Notes: generated by a model not told the origin, from the sequence alone. A stretch of 64,000 nt of DNA from Bradyrhizobium sp. sBnM-33 (GCF_032917945.1 NZ_CP136624.1:62001-126000); one strand, 5' to 3'. Counted from the first letter of the stretch, positions 16,842-26,170 are shown. Numbers and translations are program-made.

Positions 16842-18412
16842 TTTCTGCGGCGACCCACATCGCGCGGCTTGTCCGCGCCGCTTACGTGTTCGCGCGCGAG
16901 GGCGTGTTCGGCGTCGTCGATCCGAGCCTGGTGCCGGCGCCCGGGCAGCTCGCGCTGCGGCTGGCGCGATTGATCGAGCGGCCCGGTGCCAAAACCGGCC
17001 CGCAGCTATCCCGCGCGCTGACGCGGCTGGGGCCCGCGTACCTCAAGCTCGGTCAGTTTCTGGCGACCCGCCCCGATGTGGTCGGGGTTGCGATGGCGCG
17101 CGACCTGGAAAGCCTGCAGGACCGGCTGCCGCCGTTTCCGCAAAGTGAATCGGAAGCGGTGATCGCACTGTCGCTGGAACGATCTGTGGCTAAGGCCTTT
17201 GTCAGCCTCGGCCCGGCGGTCGCCGCCGCGTCCATCGCGCAGGTGCATCGCGGCGAGATCGAGCGCGATGGCGTGCGCCAGCCGGTCGCCGTAAAGGTTC
17301 TCCGGCCCAACGTCGCCTCGCGCTTTCGCCGCGACCTCTCCGACTTCTTCTTTGTCGCGCACAACGCGGAAGCGCATTCGGCCGAAGCGCGGCGGCTGCG
17401 GCTGATCGAGGTCATCAACACGATGTCACGCTCGGTCGCGATGGAGATGGACCTGCGGCTTGAGGCTGCCGCCCTGTCCGAGATGGCGGAGAACACCCGC
17501 GACGATCCGGATTTCCGCGTGCCGGCCGTCGACTGGGACCGCACCACGCATAACGTGCTGACGATGGAGTGGATCGACGGCATCGCACTGAACGACCATG
17601 CGCGCCTCGAAGCATCGCAGGTCGATTTGCCCGACCTCGGCCGCAAGGTGATTCAGAGCTTCCTGCGCCACGCGCTGCGCGACGGCTTCTTTCATGCCGA
17701 CATGCATCCCGGCAATCTGTTTCTCGACGAGGCCGGCCGGCTGGTGGCGGTCGATTTCGGCATCATGGGCCGGCTCGGTGTGAAGGAGCGGCGCTTCCTC
17801 GCTGAAATTCTTTTGGGCTTCATCACGCGCGACTACCGCCGCGTCGCCGAGGTGCATTTCGAGGCCGGCTACGTGCCGGGGCATCATTCGGTGGAAAATT
17901 TCGCGCAGGCCATCCGCGCCATCGGCGAGCCGATCCACAATCGCACCGCCGAAGAAATCTCGATGGCGAAGCTGTTGACCCTGCTGCTCGAGGTCACCGG
18001 CCTGTTCGACATGCAGACCCGGCCTGAACTGATCCTCCTGCAAAAGACCATGGTCGTCGTCGAAGGCGTCGCGCGTGGCTTCGATCCTAAGCTCGATATC
18101 TGGAAGGTGGCCGATCCCGTGGTGCGCGAATGGATCGAGCGCAATCTCGGTCCGCTCGGGCGGGTTCAGGGGGCCATGACTGGCGCTGGCGAACTCGGGC
18201 GCGTGATGACGGGTCTGCCGGCGATCGCTTCGCGGGCGGTTGCCGTGATCGAGAACATGGAAAAGATGACGCGGGAGGGCCTGACGCTGTCGCCAGAGAC
18301 CATTGCGGCGCTCGGCCGGGCCGAAGGCCGCAAGAGCCGCTGGCGCACGGTGGCGCTCTGGATCATTGCGGCGACCTTTATCGGAATTCTCGTCGCTATC
18401 CGGCAGTTGTGA
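16838..18412 (+). CDS. ubiB: UbiB-family atypical kinase for ubiquinone synthesis
   Basis: UbiB is an ADCK-type protein-kinase-like ATPase needed for ubiquinone synthesis. It has the family's Lys motif ([13 protein letters not shown]) and the Ala-rich loop replacing the kinase P-loop ([11 protein letters not shown]). [11 protein letters not shown] and [10 protein letters not shown] stand for the catalytic and metal-binding motifs. A C-terminal membrane helix pair ends in [17 protein letters not shown]. The only start that fits the 524-residue family length is a GTG at 16838, overlapping the ubiE stop as GTGA. Five bases after its stop begins the palindrome of coaBC. Confidence 0.95.
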   Translation: MISAATHIARLVRAAYVFAREGVFGVVDPSLVPAPGQLALRLARLIERPGAKTGPQLSRALTRLGPAYLKLGQFLATRPDVVGVAMARDLESLQDRLPPFPQSESEAVIALSLERSVAKAFVSLGPAVAAASIAQVHRGEIERDGVRQPVAVKVLRPNVASRFRRDLSDFFFVAHNAEAHSAEARRLRLIEVINTMSRSVAMEMDLRLEAAALSEMAENTRDDPDFRVPAVDWDRTTHNVLTMEWIDGIALNDHARLEASQVDLPDLGRKVIQSFLRHALRDGFFHADMHPGNLFLDEAGRLVAVDFGIMGRLGVKERRFLAEILLGFITRDYRRVAEVHFEAGYVPGHHSVENFAQAIRAIGEPIHNRTAEEISMAKLLTLLLEVTGLFDMQTRPELILLQKTMVVVEGVARGFDPKLDIWKVADPVVREWIERNLGPLGRVQGAMTGAGELGRVMTGLPAIASRAVAVIENMEKMTREGLTLSPETIAALGRAEGRKSRWRTVALWIIAATFIGILVAIRQL

Positions 18413-18416
18413 TTGC

Positions 18417-18441
18417 AATGCTAGCAACATGTGCTAGCATT
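18417..18441. promoter_or_regulatory. Perfect 10-bp inverted repeat upstream of coaBC (antitoxin-type operator)
   Basis: AATGCTAGCA, five bases (ACATG), TGCTAGCATT. It starts five bases after the ubiB stop and ends 29 bases before the coaBC ATG. The half-site TGCTAGCA resembles the TGCTATCA half-site of the FitAB toxin-antitoxin operator. The downstream gene begins with a FitA-like DNA-binding domain, so autoregulation is a strong inference. Confidence 0.75.
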
Positions 18442-18470
18442 GATTGCATACCTTCGCTCGGAGGCCGCCT

Positions 18471-19910
18471 ATGGCCAGCCTGACCATCCGAAAACTCGAC
18501 GAAACCGTCAAAGCCTATCTGCGGCTCCGATCGGCCGGAAACGGCCGCTCCGTCGAGGAGGAAGTCCGGGTCATCCTGGGAGAACTCATCCAAGGGCGAG
18601 AACTATCAGGCGCCACCACGTCACTACCCTCCGCAGAGGCCGGCGCACACGCAGCGCCATCGGTCAGCGCTTCCAGCGAACGGAGTGTCACGCTGATCAT
18701 CGGCGGCGGCATCGCCGCTTTTAAGTCGCTGGAGCTGATCCGGCGGCTGAAGGAGCGACACATTCACGTCCGCTGCGTGCTGACCAAGGCCGCCCAGCAA
18801 TTCGTCACGCCGCTTTCGGCCAGCGCGCTGTCGCATGAGCGCGTCTATACCGACCTGTTCGATGCCGAGAGCGAATTCGACGCCGGCCATATCCGGCTGG
18901 CGCGCGAATGCGACCTGATCATTGTGGCGCCGGCGACTGCCGATCTGATGGCGAAGATGGCGCATGGCCATGCCGACGATCTCGCCAGCGCGATCCTGCT
19001 CGCGGCCAACCGCCCGATCCTGCTGGCGCCCGCCATGAACCCCCTGATGTGGAACAACGCCGCCACCCGCCGCAACGTGATGCAGCTTCGCCGCGACGGC
19101 GTTCACATGATCGGCCCCAGCGCCGGTGAGATGGCTGAGGCCAATGAGGCCGGCATCGGGCGGATGTCGGAGGCCGTCGAAATCGCTGCCGCCGCCGTAG
19201 ATATCCTGCGTCCGCCGCAACCGCGCCCGCTCGCGGGCAAGCGCGTGCTGATCACGGCCGGCCCGACGCATGAGGCGATCGATCCCGTGCGCTATATCGC
19301 CAACCGCTCCTCCGGCAAGCAGGGTTTTGCCATCGCCGCTGCCGCCCAGGCCGCAGGCGCGGACGTCACGCTGGTGTCCGGTCCGGTTGATTTGCGCGAT
19401 CCCCCCGGCGTCACGGTGATCCGGGTCGAATCGGCGCGTGACATGCTGCATCGGGTGGAAGCCGCCTTGCCGGCCGACATTGCGATCTTCGCCGCCGCGG
19501 TCGCCGACTGGCGCGTTGCCAATGAAGGCGAGCAGAAACTGAAAAAGACGTCCGGTGGCATGCCGCCGCTCCAACTGGTGGAAAATCCCGACATTCTGGC
19601 GACGATCTCGAAACTGAAGGAGAAGCGTCCGCCGCTGGTGATCGGCTTTGCTGCCGAGACCGAACATCTGATCGACAACGCAAAAGCCAAGATCGCGCGC
19701 AAGGGCTGCGACTGGATCGTCGCTAATGACGTTTCGCCTGCCACCGGCGTAATGGGCGGCGACCGCAACACCGTTCACCTGCTGACGCGCGATGGCGAGG
19801 AGATCAACGTCAATAGCATTAAGGTGGAGCCTTGGCCGGTGATGACCAAGGAGCAGGTCGCAGCCGAACTGGTGGCGAAGATTGCGAAGGCCGTGGAGAA
19901 GAATTCGTGA
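18471..19910 (+). CDS. coaBC: CoaBC with an N-terminal FitA/VapB-like antitoxin DNA-binding domain
   Basis: CoaBC makes 4'-phosphopantetheine from phosphopantothenate and cysteine. Residues 1-45 are not Coa[22 protein letters not shown] and then [13 protein letters not shown] match FitA-like ribbon-helix-helix antitoxins. After a Ser/Ala/Pro linker, CoaC (flavin decarboxylase) begins at [20 protein letters not shown], with SHERVY and [10 protein letters not shown]. CoaB (ligase) follows: [40 protein letters not shown]. Total length is 479 residues against about 400 for the family. ATG 18471 has GGAGG six bases ahead; CoaC's own start region has no Met. It overlaps dut. No toxin gene is adjacent. 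Confidence 0.93.
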   Translation: MASLTIRKLDETVKAYLRLRSAGNGRSVEEEVRVILGELIQGRELSGATTSLPSAEAGAHAAPSVSASSERSVTLIIGGGIAAFKSLELIRRLKERHIHVRCVLTKAAQQFVTPLSASALSHERVYTDLFDAESEFDAGHIRLARECDLIIVAPATADLMAKMAHGHADDLASAILLAANRPILLAPAMNPLMWNNAATRRNVMQLRRDGVHMIGPSAGEMAEANEAGIGRMSEAVEIAAAAVDILRPPQPRPLAGKRVLITAGPTHEAIDPVRYIANRSSGKQGFAIAAAAQAAGADVTLVSGPVDLRDPPGVTVIRVESARDMLHRVEAALPADIAIFAAAVADWRVANEGEQKLKKTSGGMPPLQLVENPDILATISKLKEKRPPLVIGFAAETEHLIDNAKAKIARKGCDWIVANDVSPATGVMGGDRNTVHLLTRDGEEINVNSIKVEPWPVMTKEQVAAELVAKIAKAVEKNS

Positions 19911-20365
19911 GCATGACTGTGAAGGTCGACGTCTGCCAATTACCACATGGCGAAGGCCTCGCCCTGCCGGCCTATCAGAGCGTCGATGCCGCCGGGCTCG
20001 ACCTGCTCGCGGCGGTGCCGGCGGATACGCCGCTGATCCTCCCGCCCGGAAAATTCGCGATGGTGCCGACCGCGCTTACGATCGCGCTGCCTTCCGGATA
20101 TGAGGCGCAGGTGCGGCCGCGCTCCGGGCTTGCCGCGAAACACGGCGTCACGGTGCTGAACTCGCCCGGCACGGTGGATGCGGATTACCGCGGCGAGATC
20201 AACGTGCTCCTGATCAACCATGGCGATACGCCCTTTCCCATCAAGCGCGGCGAGCGCATCGCGCAGATGGTGATCGCGCCCCTAGTGCAAGCGGAACTGG
20301 TTCTCGTCGACTCGTTGACGGCAACCGGCCGTGGCAGTGGCGGCTTTGGCTCGACCGGCAGCTGA
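19907..20365 (+). CDS. dut: dUTP diphosphatase
   Basis: Dut hydrolyses dUTP to dUMP, keeping uracil out of DNA and feeding thymidylate synthesis. All five motifs of the trimeric enzyme are seen: [35 protein letters not shown] with the catalytic Asp; [10 protein letters not shown]; and the C-terminal [10 protein letters not shown] arm that closes the site. The GTG at 19907 overlaps the coaBC stop and has GGAG 9 bases ahead (152 residues); an ATG two codons later is the alternative. The coaBC-dut order is common in bacteria. Confidence 0.94.
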   Translation: MSMTVKVDVCQLPHGEGLALPAYQSVDAAGLDLLAAVPADTPLILPPGKFAMVPTALTIALPSGYEAQVRPRSGLAAKHGVTVLNSPGTVDADYRGEINVLLINHGDTPFPIKRGERIAQMVIAPLVQAELVLVDSLTATGRGSGGFGSTGS

Positions 20366-20490
20366 ATCGTTTCAATTTGAACGGTTCGGAACGGCGCCGC
20401 CTTGATTTTTTCACAGGCAGTTTTGCGTTCACGGTCTGGACTCTTACCGGTCGACTTCCGAAGGGGATACTCTCGACCCGATTCGTGTAG

Positions 20491-20536
20491 AGCGCGACCA
20501 GCAAAAGTGGGGTCCGGTTTTGTGTCCGGGCGCGCT
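20491..20536. repeat. Short inverted repeat, AGCGCGACC...CGCGCT
   Basis: AGCGCGACC and GGGCGCGCT flank an AAAAGTGGGGTCCGGTTTT core. It lies in the dut to divL gap. A second small hairpin (CCGCC...GGCGG, about 20568-20586) lies just upstream of the kinase gene. No gene is seen in this gap. Confidence 0.55.
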
Positions 20537-20637
20537 CAATCCTTAGTCGGCGCATAATCTCAACGCAAACCGCCCACATTTTGGCGGATTATGCGCTGGG
20601 GGGTGGTGCCTGCAGTCATGCGTTCTTGGGGCAAATA

Positions 20638-23157
20638 ATGTCGGGCGTAGCCGCTGCGATGCGTCGAACCCTGCTGTCGTGCACCTCACTGGCGCGCCAC
20701 GGCGTGATTGCGCTTGCCACCGCCCTCTCCGCGCTGCCGGAGCCCGCGTTGGCCGACGATTTGACCATCACGCAGGCGATTTCCGCCTTGTTCGACCTCA
20801 ATCACCAGGAATTCGCGGCGCTGACGACGGCGCTATCGCTGCTCGGCTTTACCGTAGTGGCGGCGATCCTGCTGATGCGCACGCGGATTCGGGCCACCCG
20901 GCTGGAACTCGACCTGCGCTCCGATATCGCCGACCTGCAGGTACAAGCCGATCGGCTGCGCGCGCTCTTGTTCGCCGAGCCCCAGATCCTGATCGCTTGG
21001 GCCGCGGGGGATAACCGGCCCCAGATCAGCGGCGACACCTCGCTTCTGATCTCGCAGGACGCACTGTCGAATTCACCGCAACGCATCCTCGCCTTTGGAA
21101 CCTGGCTGCCGCCGGAGCCGGCCCTGCAGATGGACCATGCGGTCGACGCGCTGCGCGAGGCCGGCGAAGGCTTTCTGCTCAACCTCTCCACCTCGAACGG
21201 CCGCGCCATCGAAGCAATGGGCCGCGCCATTGGGGGGCAAGCCATTGTGCGGATTCGCGAACTCGGCGGCTTGCGCCGTGAGCTCGCCGAATCCAATCTC
21301 CGCTACAGGACGCTTTTGGAGGAGACCGAGTTGTTGCGCGACTTCGCCGCCGCGGCGCCCTGGCCGATCTGGGCCAAGAGCGCCGAGGGCAATCTGCGTT
21401 ACGCGAACACGGCCTATGTGCGGGCCACCGAAGGCGCAAGCCTCGCGGACACGATCCACCGTAACCTCGAGCTCCTCGAGAACGACCAGCGTTCCGAGAT
21501 GGGCCGGGTGCTGAACGACAATTCCACCTACACCGCGCGGCTGCCGATCGTGGTCGGCGGCGAGCGGCGCATCTATGATGTTCAGGCGCTCAAGCTCGGC
21601 GGCGGCAGCGCCGGCATCGCCATCGACGCCAGCGAGGCGACCCAGTTGCGCGACGCCATGGAGCGGATGTCCGAAGCCCATCGCCGCACCCTCGACCAGT
21701 TGTCGTCAGGGGTTGCCGTGTTCGATGGCCACCGGCGGCTTGCCTTCTACAACGAATCCTACCGGCGGCTGTGGGGTCTCGATCAGGCCTTCCTTGATTC
21801 CAACCCCGATGATTCGAGCGTGCTCGACCGGCTGCGCGCAGCGCGCAAACTGCCCGAACAGCCCGATTTCCGCGCCTGGAAGGCCAAGCTCCACGAAGCC
21901 TACCGCGCCGTCGAGCCGGAGAACTACACCTGGTTTCTGCCCGATGGCCGCGCCGTCAGCGTCGTCACCACGCCGAACCTCGAAGGCGGCGTCACCTATC
22001 TGTTCGACAATGTCACCGAGAGCCTCGATCTCGCACGCCGCTATGACCGGCTGACCCGGGTCCAGCATGAAACGCTCGACAATCTGGCTGAAGCGGTCGC
22101 GGTGTTCGGCAGCAACGGCCGTGTGGAACTGTTCAATCCCGCTTTCCTGAAAATGTGGAAGCTCTCGGCGGAATCCCTCAAAGAACAGCCCCACATCGAA
22201 ACCGTGGAAGCGTGGTGCAAGCCGCTGTTCGACGACGCGCTGACCTGGCGGGCGCTGCGCGAGGCCATCACCGCGATCGAGAACCGGGCGCAAGTAGCGC
22301 TGAAGCTCGAACGCAAGGACGGCAGCGTGCTGGATTGCATGACCATGCCGCTGCCCGACGGCGCAACCCTTTTGACATTCCAGGACATCACCGATACCGA
22401 AAACGTCGAGCGCGCGTTGCGCGAGCGCAACGAGGCGCTGGAAGCCGCCGACCAGATGAAGGTGGATTTCGTCCACCACGTGTCCTACGAGCTGCGCGCA
22501 CCGCTGACCACCATCATCGGCTTCGCACATTTCCTCAGCGATCCCTCGACCGGCCCGCTGACGCCAAAGCAGGCCGAGTATCTCGACTACGTTACCAAGT
22601 CGACCAACGCGCTGCTCGCGCTTACCAACAACATCCTCGATCTCGCCACCATCGATGCCGGCGCGATGAAGCTCGAGCTCGGCCCAGTCAATATTGAAAA
22701 AGCCATTCAGGCCGCCGCCGAAGGCATCCAGGACCGGCTGGCAACCGATCGCATCGAGCTCAAGGTCGATATCGATCCTGACATCGGCAACTTCATCGGC
22801 GACGAGCGGCGCGTGGTGCAGGTGCTCTATAACCTGCTTGCCAACGCCGTCGGGTTCTCGCCGCACGATGCCGCGGTCACGATCAGCGCGCGGCGAACCA
22901 AGCATCGCGTGATCTTCACCGTCTCCGATTCCGGCCCCGGCATTCCCGCCGAGGTAAAAGACAAGGTATTCGACTGGTTTGAGAGCCACTCCCACGGCTC
23001 GCGCCACCGCGGCGCCGGCCTTGGCCTGTCGCTGGTACGCTCGTTCGTCGAACTGCATGGCGGCAAGGTGCGCGTCGACTCGGTCGTCGGCAGAGGCACG
23101 ACCGTCACCTGCGATTTCCCGATCGACCAGAACGCCCACCGTAACGCCGCCGAATGA
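20638..23157 (+). CDS. divL: DivL-like PAS-domain kinase with Tyr instead of the phospho-His
   Basis: The ~839-residue membrane sensor has an N-terminal hydrophobic segment, a second TM at about residues 60-85 and an arginine-rich coiled-coil. Several PAS-like units follow (about 200-600), then dimerisation and ATPase domains. The H-box reads VHHVSYELRAPLT, with Tyr617 where histidine kinases have His. This is the hallmark of DivL, the cell-cycle protein that modulates CckA in alphaproteobacteria. N-box (NLLANAVGF) and G-boxes (DSGPGIP, GAGLGLSL) are kept. The start is uncertain: 20638 follows GGGG; 20581 and 20659 are alternatives. Its stop overlaps tsaE. Confidence 0.88.
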   Translation: MSGVAAAMRRTLLSCTSLARHGVIALATALSALPEPALADDLTITQAISALFDLNHQEFAALTTALSLLGFTVVAAILLMRTRIRATRLELDLRSDIADLQVQADRLRALLFAEPQILIAWAAGDNRPQISGDTSLLISQDALSNSPQRILAFGTWLPPEPALQMDHAVDALREAGEGFLLNLSTSNGRAIEAMGRAIGGQAIVRIRELGGLRRELAESNLRYRTLLEETELLRDFAAAAPWPIWAKSAEGNLRYANTAYVRATEGASLADTIHRNLELLENDQRSEMGRVLNDNSTYTARLPIVVGGERRIYDVQALKLGGGSAGIAIDASEATQLRDAMERMSEAHRRTLDQLSSGVAVFDGHRRLAFYNESYRRLWGLDQAFLDSNPDDSSVLDRLRAARKLPEQPDFRAWKAKLHEAYRAVEPENYTWFLPDGRAVSVVTTPNLEGGVTYLFDNVTESLDLARRYDRLTRVQHETLDNLAEAVAVFGSNGRVELFNPAFLKMWKLSAESLKEQPHIETVEAWCKPLFDDALTWRALREAITAIENRAQVALKLERKDGSVLDCMTMPLPDGATLLTFQDITDTENVERALRERNEALEAADQMKVDFVHHVSYELRAPLTTIIGFAHFLSDPSTGPLTPKQAEYLDYVTKSTNALLALTNNILDLATIDAGAMKLELGPVNIEKAIQAAAEGIQDRLATDRIELKVDIDPDIGNFIGDERRVVQVLYNLLANAVGFSPHDAAVTISARRTKHRVIFTVSDSGPGIPAEVKDKVFDWFESHSHGSRHRGAGLGLSLVRSFVELHGGKVRVDSVVGRGTTVTCDFPIDQNAHRNAAE

Positions 23158-24674
23158 CCGCGCCTGCGACATTTACAGTGGCGTTGGCGAACGAGGCGGC
23201 AACGGCGCATCTGATGGCCGACCTCGCGCTGCTGGTCCGCCCCGGCGACGTCATTACGCTGTCGGGCGATCTCGGCGCGGGAAAGACCGCGGCGGCGCGC
23301 GCTATGATCCGCTACCTCGCCGACGATCCCACGCTCGAAGTGCCGAGCCCGACATTCACGCTGGCGCAGAGCTACGAGTTGCCGTTTCCGATTGTCCACG
23401 CCGATCTCTACCGCATCAACGATTCGAGCGAGCTGGAGGAAATCGGGTTGTCGCCACTGCCCGAGGGCACGCTGGCGCTGATCGAATGGCCGGAGCGCGC
23501 ACCCGACGCACTGCCCGAAGACCGCATCGATATCGCCTTCAGCCATCGTCCCGCGCTCGGATCGAGCGCGCGGGCCGCCGAAATCACCGGCTATGGCAAG
23601 TCGGCGGCGCAGGTGGCGCGACTAAGCAGCTTACGCAAATTTCTCACTGAGGCCGGCTTTCTGGATGCAGCGCGCGAGCGCATGCCCGGCGACGCGTCGA
23701 CGCGCTCCTATGCGCGCCTGATCGGCGACGACGGCACATCCATCCTGATGAATTCGCCGCGCCGTCCGGATGGACCGGCGATCTATGACGGAAAATCCTA
23801 TAGCGCAGCCGTTCATCTTGCCGAGGACGTCAAGCCGTTCGTCGCCATCGACAATGGCCTGCGCGCACACGGCTTCTCGGCGCCCGCGATCCGCCACGCC
23901 GATCTCGATTCCGGTTTCCTGATCACCGAGGATTTCGGCAGTGTCGGCATCGTAGAAGGCGACCCGCCGCGGCCGATCGCCGAGCGCTATGAGGCGGCAA
24001 CCGACATGCTCGCGGCGTTACACCGCGAAACCTTGCCCGAAACGGTGCCGCTGGGGCCGCAGGGCTCCTACCAAATTCCGCTCTACGATATCGACGCATG
24101 GCTGGTCGAGATCGGGCTGATGCTCGAATGGTATCTGCCGGTTCGCGGCGCTGAAGTCAGTCCGCAACAACGCGACGAATTCGTCGCGATGTGGCGAACC
24201 CTGCTGGAAAAGCCGGCGGCTGCGCCGCGAACCTGGGTGCTGCGTGATTTTCATTCGCCCAACATCATCTGGCTCGACGACCGCACCGGGATTTTACGTG
24301 TCGGCATTATCGACTTCCAGGACGCCGCGTTGGGCCCTGCCGCCTACGACCTGGTATCCTTGCTGCAGGACGCACGGATCGACGTCCCCGAACCACTCGA
24401 GTTGTCGCTCTTGACCCGCTACATCAAGGCGCGCCGCGCGGCAGATGGCCAGTTCGACCCGGCCAGCTTCGCCGAGCTCTACGCCATCATGTCGGCGCAG
24501 CGAAATACGCGCCTGCTCGGTACCTTCGCCCGGCTCAACGGACGCGACGGCAAGCCGCAATATCTGCGCCACCAGCCCCGGATCTGGACCTACCTGAACC
24601 GCTCGCTGGCGCATCCGGCATTGGCAGCATTTCGCGAATGGTATGCCGCCAACGTGCCGCCGCCGCTGCCCTGA
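23154..24674 (+). CDS. Fusion of TsaE (tRNA t6A synthesis) and AmgK-type sugar kinase
   Basis: Two complete enzymes are joined in 506 residues. Residues 1-~150 are TsaE, the ATPase of the tRNA threonylcarbamoyladenosine machinery: Walker A LSGDLGAGKTAAARA, VPSPTFTLAQSY, HADLYRI and LALIEWPER. Residues ~165-506 are an aminoglycoside-phosphotransferase-fold kinase like AmgK, the N-acetylmuramate/N-acetylglucosamine anomeric kinase of wall recycling: GDASTRSYARL, catalytic VLRDFHSPNIIWL and metal-binding IIDFQDAALGP. No stop or frameshift lies between them. The start ATGA overlaps the divL stop. MurU, the partner of AmgK, follows 540 bases downstream. Confidence 0.92.
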   Translation: MTAPATFTVALANEAATAHLMADLALLVRPGDVITLSGDLGAGKTAAARAMIRYLADDPTLEVPSPTFTLAQSYELPFPIVHADLYRINDSSELEEIGLSPLPEGTLALIEWPERAPDALPEDRIDIAFSHRPALGSSARAAEITGYGKSAAQVARLSSLRKFLTEAGFLDAARERMPGDASTRSYARLIGDDGTSILMNSPRRPDGPAIYDGKSYSAAVHLAEDVKPFVAIDNGLRAHGFSAPAIRHADLDSGFLITEDFGSVGIVEGDPPRPIAERYEAATDMLAALHRETLPETVPLGPQGSYQIPLYDIDAWLVEIGLMLEWYLPVRGAEVSPQQRDEFVAMWRTLLEKPAAAPRTWVLRDFHSPNIIWLDDRTGILRVGIIDFQDAALGPAAYDLVSLLQDARIDVPEPLELSLLTRYIKARRAADGQFDPASFAELYAIMSAQRNTRLLGTFARLNGRDGKPQYLRHQPRIWTYLNRSLAHPALAAFREWYAANVPPPLP

Positions 24675-24761
24675 TTTACCTCCTGTTAGCCACCCCGCAT
24701 TTAATCTGGAACCGGCACGCTGCGCAGGCGTGGACCAGCATTTTGAAACGGAAACACGGCC

Positions 24762-25085
24762 ATGGCGGCGGCGGAACGGCGCAAGGGAGATCGAGTCGTA
24801 TTCGAGCGCGGCTTTGCGGCGCACATGATGGGGATCGACGGCACCTGGCGGCGCGATTGCGTAATGGAAGACGTCTCCGAGACCGGCGCCAAGCTGACGG
24901 TCGAAGGCTCAGTCGAGGGCCTGCATCTCAAGGAATTCTTCCTGCTGCTGTCGTCGACGGGACTGGCCTATCGGCGCTGCGAGCTGGCCTGGGTCAATGG
25001 CGATCAGATCGGCGTCAATTTCCTGAAGCAGGGCGACAAGAAGAAGAAAATGGCCAAGCGCGGGGCCGAGGACGCCGAAGCCTGA
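24762..25085 (+). CDS. PilZ-domain protein (small)
   Basis: The 107-residue protein has the PilZ pattern for cyclic di-GMP binding. An ERRKGDR stretch gives the N-terminal R-x-x-x-R motif, and EDVSETGAKL gives the D-x-S-x-x-G motif about 28 residues later. A short beta-barrel ends in GVNFLKQ, then a Lys-rich tail. Single-domain PilZ proteins of this type are common in Bradyrhizobium and act as c-di-GMP adaptors; the partner is unknown. It separates the TsaE-AmgK fusion from murU. Confidence 0.85.
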   Translation: MAAAERRKGDRVVFERGFAAHMMGIDGTWRRDCVMEDVSETGAKLTVEGSVEGLHLKEFFLLLSSTGLAYRRCELAWVNGDQIGVNFLKQGDKKKKMAKRGAEDAEA

Positions 25086-25213
25086 AGTTGGCTGCGCCGG
25101 CGGCCGTCGTACGGCCGTCATGTGCGGCCACTAAGGCCTCATGGCTGCTGGGTTCAAGCGAATCGCCGTGGTATGATCCGCGGCGCGATTTGATGGTTCG
25201 AGAAACTCCAAAA

Positions 25214-25936
25214 ATGTCCGTTACGCCCACCAAAGCCATGGTCCTTGCCGCCGGTCTCGGTTTGCGCATGCGCCCGTTGACCGACCACATGCCAAAGCCG
25301 CTGGTGAGCGTGGCCGGCCAACCGCTGCTCGATCACGTGCTGGACAAACTCGCCGACGCCGGCGTCAGCGAGGCCGTGGTCAACGTGCATTACCTGCCTG
25401 ACCAGATCATCCGGCACACCGCGAACCGTACCCAGCCCCGCATCATCATTTCCGACGAACGCCACCAGGTGCTCGGCACCGGCGGCGCGGTGGTGAAGGC
25501 GCTGCCGCTGCTCGGCAAGGAGCCGTTCTTCCACGTCAACGCCGATACGATGTGGATCGACGGCGTGCAACCCAATCTGACGCGGCTCGCCGAAACCTTC
25601 GATCCGGATCGCATGGACATCCTGCTCTTGATGGCGCCGACCACGAACAGCATCGGCTATGCCGGCCGCGGCGACTACGCCATGCTGCCGGATGGCGCGC
25701 TGCGCAAGCGGCGTGAACACCAGGTGGTGCCGTTCGTCTATGCCGGGGCCGCAATCATGTCGCCGTCGCTCTTTGCCGACGCGCCGGCAGGCGAGTTTTC
25801 GCTGACCAAAATGTTCGACCGTGCCAACGAGCAGGAACGATTGTTTGGCCTCAGGCTCGACGGCATCTGGATGCATGTCGGAACCCCCGATGCGGTACAG
25901 GCCGCGGAAGACGCGTTTCTGGAAAGCGTAGCGTAG
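25214..25936 (+). CDS. murU: N-acetylmuramate 1-phosphate uridylyltransferase
   Basis: MurU converts MurNAc-1-phosphate, the AmgK product, to UDP-MurNAc in a recycling route that bypasses early muramic acid synthesis. The 240-residue protein has the nucleotidyltransferase loop AMVLAAGLGLRMRPLTDHMPKPL. HQVLGTGGAVVKAL and the NADTMWIDG metal-binding Asp follow, with the C-terminal WMHVGTPDAVQAAEDAF. An in-frame ATG at 25193 is an alternative start. The link with the AmgK half of the upstream fusion supports MurU over generic glucose-1-phosphate enzymes. Confidence 0.9.
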   Translation: MSVTPTKAMVLAAGLGLRMRPLTDHMPKPLVSVAGQPLLDHVLDKLADAGVSEAVVNVHYLPDQIIRHTANRTQPRIIISDERHQVLGTGGAVVKALPLLGKEPFFHVNADTMWIDGVQPNLTRLAETFDPDRMDILLLMAPTTNSIGYAGRGDYAMLPDGALRKRREHQVVPFVYAGAAIMSPSLFADAPAGEFSLTKMFDRANEQERLFGLRLDGIWMHVGTPDAVQAAEDAFLESVA

Positions 25937-25949
25937 CCCGGCCACAGCC

Positions 25950-26083
25950 GTCATGCCCCGCCAACGGGTCGCGCGAATGCGCGCCCGATGACAGGCTCCG
26001 GCGGGGCATCCAGTACGCCGCGGCCATCGTTTCTATTCCGACTGTCTCTGGAATACTCGGTCACCCGCTTTCGCGGATGACGA
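25950..26083. repeat. Intergenic inverted repeat, TCATGCCCCGCCAACGGGTC family
   Basis: It shares GTCATGCCCCGCCA-CGGGTC, GATGACAGGCTCC and TCTCTGGAATACT with the 3459-3630 repeat, in altered order. It lies between murU and addB. Confidence 0.8.
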
Positions 26084-26170
26084 CAGTGAGTAGCGGGGGT
26101 TACGCGCGCCGACCCATGACCTTCCCCCCTTACCTCTCTATATTGCCCCTGATCTCGAATCAGGAAGCCC

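Noticed and set aside
17426..18430. A 334-codon - strand frame over ubiB
   Set aside because: Antisense shadow of the UbiB motifs; no domain or ribosome site.
18471..18620. A stand-alone antitoxin gene before coaBC
   Set aside because: The frame runs without a stop from the antitoxin domain into CoaC, and the CoaC region has no own start codon or ribosome site at its usual N-terminus.
21706..23172. A 488-codon open frame on the - strand opposite divL
   Set aside because: Antisense to clear kinase motifs; no recognisable domain.
23580..23660. A frameshift or missed gene boundary between TsaE and AmgK
   Set aside because: The frame is continuous with normal codon use, and no start codon with a ribosome site lies at the domain junction.
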